64,000 bases of DNA, taken from contig NZ_AP025472.1 in the NCBI RefSeq assembly GCF_024347395.1, forward strand, positions 1,302,001-1,366,000, written 5' to 3'. The notes under the pieces were generated by a model, which saw nothing but the letters and a program-made list of their open reading frames with translations, was not told the origin of the DNA and did not search any database. The number at the start of each line of letters is the position of its first letter. Position 1 is the stretch's first letter. The position numbers were made by a program, and so were the translations under genes. This DNA comes from Vibrio cortegadensis. Its GTDB lineage: Bacteria; Pseudomonadota; Gammaproteobacteria; Enterobacterales; Vibrionaceae. Positions 59,281-64,000 of this stretch are shown here, piece after piece.

Positions 59281-61686
59281 ATGAAATTCAGTGAATCTTG
59301 GCTACGCGAGTGGGTTAAACCTGCAATTAACAGCGAAGAGCTAGCTCACCAAATCACTATGGCTGGTTTGGAAGTTGACGATGTAGAACCTGTTGCTGGT
59401 GAATTCACCGGCGTTAAAGTAGGTAAAGTGGTTGAGTGCGGTCAGCACCCAGACGCAGACAAACTACAAGTTACAAAAATTGATATCGGCGAAGAAGAGC
59501 TGTTAGACATCGTATGTGGTGCATCTAACTGTCGTCTTGGCCTAACGGTAGCAGTAGCAACTGTTGGCGCAGTACTGCCTGGCAACTTCAAAATCAAGAA
59601 AGCAAAACTACGCGGCGTTCCATCGCACGGCATGCTTTGTTCTTTCTCTGAGCTAGGTATCGACGTAGAGTCTGACGGCATCCTTGAGCTGCCAGAAGGC
59701 ACAACGCTAGGTATGGACGTACGTGAGCTTCTTGAGCTTAACGACGTAACTATCGACGTAGACCTAACAGCAAACCGCGCAGACTGCTTCAGCATCCGTG
59801 GCCTTGCTCGTGAAGTTGGCGTACTAAACCGCGCAGACGTTACAGAGCCAACAGTTGAAGCTGTTGCAACAAGCATTGAAGACACAGTATCTGTTGAAAT
59901 CAAAGCAACTGATGCTTGTCCACGTTACCTTGGCCGTGTGGTTAAGAACGTAAACGTGAAAGCGGAATCTCCAATCTGGATGCAAGAAAAACTGCGTCGT
60001 TGCGGTATCCGTTCAATCGACCCAGTTGTAGACATCACAAACTACGTGATGCTAGAGCAAGGCCAACCAATGCACGCATTTGATCTTGCTAAGATCGAAG
60101 GCGGTATCGTGGTTCGTCTAGCAGAGCAGGGCGAAAAGCTAACACTTCTAGATGGCAACGAAGCTGAACTAAACAGCAACACACTTGTTATCGCAGACCA
60201 AAACAAAGCACTAGCAATCGCTGGTATCTTTGGCGGTCAAGATTCAGGTGTTACTACTGAAACGACAGACGTACTTCTTGAAGCTGCATTCTTCGCACCG
60301 GATCACATCCGTGGTCGCGCACGTGCTTACGGCCTTCACACTGATTCTTCTCTACGTTTCGAACGTGGTGTTGATTCAACACTTCAAGCAGCAGCAATGG
60401 AGCGTGCAACACAGCTTCTAGTTGAAATCTGCGGTGGTGAAGTTGCGCCAGTAAACGGCAGCGAATCTGAAGCTGATCTTCCTAAAGCAAACGTAGTTGC
60501 TCTACGTCGCGCTAAGCTAGACAGCCTACTAGGTCACGAAATCCCATCTACAGACGTAGTGGAAATTCTTACTCGCCTAGGTTGTGAAGTAGCTGTTGTT
60601 GAAGATACAGAAAGCACAGACGCAGGTTGGACGGCAACGTCTCCATCTTGGCGTTTTGATATCGCAATCGAGCAAGACCTAATTGAAGAAGTAGGTCGTA
60701 TCTACGGTTACGATAACATTCCAAACCAAGCGCCTAAAGCGGCACTTAAAATGAATGACCACAAAGAAGCTAACCAACCGCTTAAGCGCGTTCGTGACCT
60801 TCTTGTAGACCGTGGCTACCACGAAGCAATCACATACAGTTTCGTAGAACCAGAACAGCAAAAATTGGTTGTACCTGGTGTTGAGCCGTTAATCCTGCCA
60901 TTCCCAATCTCTGCGGACATGTCAGCAATGCGTCTTGGCCTAATCCAAGGTCTTCTAAACACAGTTGTTCACAACCAGAAGCGTCAACAGTCTCGCGTTC
61001 GTCTATTCGAATCAGGCCTACGTTTCATCCCTGAAGCAACAGCTGAAAACGGCATGCGCCAAGAAATGATGCTTGCGGGCGTTATCTCTGGTACTCGTGG
61101 CGAAGAGCACTGGGACATTGCAACTAACATTGTAGATTTCTTCGATCTTAAAGGTGACCTAGAAGCCGTTCTTGAGCTTTCTGCAAACGAAATCGCATAC
61201 AGCTTCAAAGCAGCGAAGCACCCAGCACTTCACCCAGGTCAAACTGCGGCTATCGTAGTAGACGGCAAAGAAGTGGGTATCATTGGTACTGTTCACCCAG
61301 AACTAGAGCGTAAGTTTGGTCTTAACGGCCGTACTATCGTATTCGAAATCGAATGGGCAGCTATCAACACTCGCGTGCTTCCAGAAGCAGTAGCCGTATC
61401 TAAGTTCCCTGCAAACCGTCGTGATATCGCTGTTGTTGTTGACGAAGCAGTTGCTTCTGGCGACATCGTAGATGCGTGTATCGCTGCTGGTGGCGAATTC
61501 CTAACAGGCGCTAAACTGTTCGACGTATACGTTGGTCAAGGCGTTGAAGAAGGTAAGAAGAGCCTAGCTATCGCACTTAGTCTACAGTCTGTAGAGCGCA
61601 CACTTGAAGATGCAGACATCGCTGGTTCAGTAGATGCTATCGTAGCTTCAATCTCAGAGAAATTCGGCGCAGCACTTCGCGACTAA
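59281..61686 (+). CDS. pheT: Phenylalanine-tRNA ligase beta subunit
   Basis: 801 residues. Domains in order: tRNA-binding EMAP-like OB fold (about 40-150), B3/B4 editing domain (about 210-390), B5 (about 400-475) and a C-terminal FDX-ACB anticodon-binding domain (about 707-800, KFPANRRDIAVVV). The start is 18 bp after pheS, so the two are co-transcribed. Intact. Confidence 0.98.
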   Translation: MKFSESWLREWVKPAINSEELAHQITMAGLEVDDVEPVAGEFTGVKVGKVVECGQHPDADKLQVTKIDIGEEELLDIVCGASNCRLGLTVAVATVGAVLPGNFKIKKAKLRGVPSHGMLCSFSELGIDVESDGILELPEGTTLGMDVRELLELNDVTIDVDLTANRADCFSIRGLAREVGVLNRADVTEPTVEAVATSIEDTVSVEIKATDACPRYLGRVVKNVNVKAESPIWMQEKLRRCGIRSIDPVVDITNYVMLEQGQPMHAFDLAKIEGGIVVRLAEQGEKLTLLDGNEAELNSNTLVIADQNKALAIAGIFGGQDSGVTTETTDVLLEAAFFAPDHIRGRARAYGLHTDSSLRFERGVDSTLQAAAMERATQLLVEICGGEVAPVNGSESEADLPKANVVALRRAKLDSLLGHEIPSTDVVEILTRLGCEVAVVEDTESTDAGWTATSPSWRFDIAIEQDLIEEVGRIYGYDNIPNQAPKAALKMNDHKEANQPLKRVRDLLVDRGYHEAITYSFVEPEQQKLVVPGVEPLILPFPISADMSAMRLGLIQGLLNTVVHNQKRQQSRVRLFESGLRFIPEATAENGMRQEMMLAGVISGTRGEEHWDIATNIVDFFDLKGDLEAVLELSANEIAYSFKAAKHPALHPGQTAAIVVDGKEVGIIGTVHPELERKFGLNGRTIVFEIEWAAINTRVLPEAVAVSKFPANRRDIAVVVDEAVASGDIVDACIAAGGEFLTGAKLFDVYVGQGVEEGKKSLAIALSLQSVERTLEDADIAGSVDAIVASISEKFGAALRD

Positions 61687-61710
61687 TCTCTTCTGATAGA
61701 TAGAAAAATC

Positions 61711-61738
61711 AAAGGCCTCGCATTGCGAGGCCTTTTTT
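61711..61738 (+). terminator. Terminator after pheST
   Basis: AAAGGCCTCGC and GCGAGGCCTTT form an 11-bp stem with a 3-base loop, followed by T residues, 25 bases after pheT. It separates pheST from what follows; ihfA, often next to pheT in relatives, is not there. Confidence 0.95.
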
Positions 61739-61921
61739 GTTGGGTTGGTAAAATAGAGGGCTCTAACTTAGAATTAGCAAAAGCTTGTCAAAAATGCCCT
61801 TAAACTAGAAATTTATGGATAAGTTTGTTCAGATCAGCTCGTATAATGTACATATTAGAAGGGGCTTCCTGTATGTAAATAATCTTATCTACCAGTACCC
61901 CTAATAAGGACCAAGTCTGTT

Positions 61922-64000
61922 TTAAGCTTGAGGTTCCAACTCTCCTTTTCTGTATATAAAACGATTTGTCGGTATATACTCTTTTCTTTGCATTAAATTT
62001 ACAATTTTAACGCTTTCATTATGTTTTAAGTATTTATAAGTAAAGTACCTTGCCACTTTGTCTTCATGTGTGGACAAAATTACTTGCCTATCCTTGAAGT
62101 CATTCCTTAGAACTTCTACTAACGACGACATGTTTATATCATCCATGGTTTGCACAGGATCGTCTATCAGAATACAAGAGAAGCGGGAAGAGTATACCCT
62201 GTGTAGAGCTAGTGTTAGAGATATCACTATTGCTGAGATCTGTCCTGAACTCATGGTATTAAGAATATCATGGTCGCTTTCCCAATTAGATACTAGTCTT
62301 ACATTCTTTAGCTCATCATTACCTGTTGGATCCTTTATAAAGATTCCATGACCTAAGCCAGCTTGGTGAGACTGGAGTATTTTTCCTGAGTAGATATAGA
62401 ATGGAATCTCTATCTCTGTAATCAGTTTTTTTCTATATTGTTTTATTTTGCTCTTTACTATCCTAACGAGTACATTGACTTCTGCCTCTGCTTTTTCTTG
62501 TAAAGCTATAGCTTTGTTCAACTTAGCTAGTTTCTTTGTTACTTCTTTGAGTGAATTAAAGTAAAGTCCTTTAATATAACGTTTTTTCCTTTCTAGCTGT
62601 TCTTCTTGTATCTCTGCAGTTAGAGTTAGATTTGAATCGAAATAGTCAGAATATATGCGGTCAAAAACACCATTAACATTAGTTTCGTAGAATCCATGTG
62701 GCGCAGTCCCTACGGCTGAGCGGATACGTTCAGATAGAGTATTGGAGGCTTCTCTAATGTAATTACTACTATCTAATATAGGAAAAGAAGAAGCTAATAG
62801 ATCTTCAAAGAGTATGCCTTCTTTTTGAAGCCATTCACGTAAGCTCTTGAACCTGCTTTTTAAGTTTCGTGCTTTAGATAAAGCAAGCAGTTCCTCCGGT
62901 GAAGGAGAAGGGTTCTGTTCGATATAATCTGAGCACATTCGTGCTAAAGGTAAAATAAACTTAGTATTAAATGCTTCTCTGGCTTTTAAGAGAAATTTGT
63001 CTTGACCAGACAACTCTTGCTTAAGTAAATGACCATGTTTGGCAATTGCATCGCTGAGAGCTGTGTGGGTTTTGTGGTCGTGACCACATAACAAGCAGGC
63101 AGATTCTTTAGGGACATTGCTGAGATCGGTCTGCATCGCTTTATGGTGGGCGACTAATTCGGAGTATACGGAATTTAAACCTATAGATTTTTTTTCCAAC
63201 TCAATCAACTCGTTTAGTTGATTAATGAAGTTTTTACCATCGTTATATCCTAATAACTCCAATGCGTCATTAAGCAATTTAGTCGTCGTTATGCTTTCTA
63301 GCATGTTAGAAGTTAGTTCAGAAAGAAAGCCTTTTATTAAACTATTGTCATTTGATTTTTTAACATATTTATCGTAACCATCTATACTGTTTACATAGCC
63401 AATAAATAACTGAATAACTTCTCTTTGTGCTATCGCTTTTTCGAACTTTAGATTTCTGATAAAGAAATTCTTGTGTGTTAAAAAACCTTTGATATATTCA
63501 ACTTCTTTCAGTGAGGTATTCAACTTTTCTTCGTTTAGGTCAGAGATGTTTTCTGCGTCCCAAACAACAAGATTATTACTTTTATTTAGCCAAGGTAAAA
63601 TGTAAAAATGTTCATCTGAACTTTCCACGCCTTCACTTGTATCTACATCAATACTATAACGCTCTTTAATCTGATCAATTGTAGATATGTTTTCCCGCTT
63701 TTTATTAGATATTTTCCCTTTGATTTCAACCAGTCGTTTAAGTTTATCATCAGCTTCACGGGTGTTACCAAACAACTGTGCCAGCTCTTCTGCTCGCTGA
63801 GTTTCATTCTTTGATTTAAGAAATCGGGAAGTTTCTTCTTGTTGAACATAATGAAAGAGTAAAAAATCACGTTTAAAATGACTACTATCAAAGTATAGAT
63901 CTAATTGATTCTGACTTGAGGGAGTCAATACGCCATCAATAGATTCATATATATCCCACAATTCTTGGAACTTGGATATTTTCTTGGCGCTATTAGGCAC
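61922..64000 (-). CDS. SMC/Rad50-like ATPase with CxxC hook, 5' partial
   Basis: The gene runs off the right edge; 692 C-terminal residues are visible and the Walker A loop should lie outside. A central coiled coil carries SACLLCGHDHKTH, a Rad50-type zinc hook. The C-terminal ATPase half has the signature LNTMSSGQISAIV, Walker B SCILIDDPVQTMDD and a switch His in LSTHEDKVARYF. Such single-gene or operon SMC-like ATPases are frequent in antiphage systems (Lamassu and relatives) as well as DNA repair. AT-rich, weakly biased codon use unlike pheST supports acquisition. The visible GTG at 64000 is just the edge of the open frame. Confidence 0.82.
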   Translation of the reverse strand: MPNSAKKISKFQELWDIYESIDGVLTPSSQNQLDLYFDSSHFKRDFLLFHYVQQEETSRFLKSKNETQRAEELAQLFGNTREADDKLKRLVEIKGKISNKKRENISTIDQIKERYSIDVDTSEGVESSDEHFYILPWLNKSNNLVVWDAENISDLNEEKLNTSLKEVEYIKGFLTHKNFFIRNLKFEKAIAQREVIQLFIGYVNSIDGYDKYVKKSNDNSLIKGFLSELTSNMLESITTTKLLNDALELLGYNDGKNFINQLNELIELEKKSIGLNSVYSELVAHHKAMQTDLSNVPKESACLLCGHDHKTHTALSDAIAKHGHLLKQELSGQDKFLLKAREAFNTKFILPLARMCSDYIEQNPSPSPEELLALSKARNLKSRFKSLREWLQKEGILFEDLLASSFPILDSSNYIREASNTLSERIRSAVGTAPHGFYETNVNGVFDRIYSDYFDSNLTLTAEIQEEQLERKKRYIKGLYFNSLKEVTKKLAKLNKAIALQEKAEAEVNVLVRIVKSKIKQYRKKLITEIEIPFYIYSGKILQSHQAGLGHGIFIKDPTGNDELKNVRLVSNWESDHDILNTMSSGQISAIVISLTLALHRVYSSRFSCILIDDPVQTMDDINMSSLVEVLRNDFKDRQVILSTHEDKVARYFTYKYLKHNESVKIVNLMQRKEYIPTNRFIYRKGELEPQA

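Noticed and set aside
1..64000. tRNA or rRNA genes
   Set aside because: I saw no cloverleaf-like or rRNA sequence, including next to pheST.

Overview
This window is most of a large, sedentary chromosomal integron (superintegron) of a Vibrio-type gammaproteobacterium, followed by conserved chromosomal genes. From base 1 to about 49,976 the DNA is a head-to-tail row of gene cassettes. Each is a short body followed by an imperfect, roughly 120-bp attC recombination site of the Vibrio repeat type, and I count 63 attC sites (three split by insertion sequences, the last also truncated). Nearly all cassettes point the same way, with attC 3' of the gene, so the integrase gene and attI should lie left of base 1; neither is in the window. 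Vibrio is inferred from the attC sequences and from the right flank (BCCT transporter, VF530 protein, YbiT, hemerythrin-GGDEF protein, pheST).

Array contents (1-49,976). The row opens with the 3' part of a caspase-like protease gene. Recognisable cassette products include two GNAT acetyltransferases, CatB-type and related hexapeptide acetyltransferases, three copies of a Nudix hydrolase, a HAD phosphatase, a GFA-family zinc protein, a glyoxalase-fold protein, a PhnA-like protein, three nucleotidyltransferase-fold proteins, a P-loop ATPase, an Mrr-like nuclease, a possible ADP-ribosyltransferase, a broken SieB-like superinfection-exclusion gene, two cold-shock/DUF1294 membrane proteins, lipoproteins and many small membrane proteins. 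Seven cassettes carry toxin-antitoxin pairs (relBE twice, dinJ-yafQ, a ParD/ParE-like pair, yefM-yoeB twice, ccdAB). Six of the seven are antisense to the array. Nine cassettes belong to one ORF-less family of about 445 bp.

Mobile elements. Four copies of one IS3-family element (about 1,257 bp) all sit exactly at the start of a cassette, after GCGGCGTTAT. Three copies of one IS110-family element (1,182 bp) all split an attC right after its first TAACAA. The 206-bp non-coding end of the IS110 element may encode a bridge RNA: it holds short matches to both sides of the attC target. The flanks of IS3 copy 3 do not belong together, which points to recombination between IS copies.

attC families used below. 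A: starts TAACAAACAATTTAAG, ends TTAATTGGGCGTTA. B: starts TAACAAAGCGTTTAAG, ends TTAACGCGGCGTTA. C: starts TAACAAAGCATTTAAG, ends TTAATGCGGCGTTA. D: starts TAACAAACAATTTAACC, ends GTTAATTGGGCGTTA. E: 91-93 bp short forms. F: contains GATTCCCCACGC. In almost every cassette the first 8-12 bases are complementary to the bases just before its own attC, which lengthens the attC stem in the excised circle.

Right flank (49,977-64,000). Core genes follow: a DUF3297 protein; on the minus strand a BCCT transporter, a VF530-family protein and the ABC-F ATPase YbiT; then on the plus strand a sulfurtransferase, a bacteriohemerythrin-diguanylate cyclase and the pheS-pheT operon with a strong terminator. 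The window ends inside a minus-strand SMC/Rad50-like ATPase with a CxxC hook, probably accessory. Homopolymer length differences break four loci (one IS110 copy, one IS3 copy, two cassette genes), so sequencing error must be kept in mind there.
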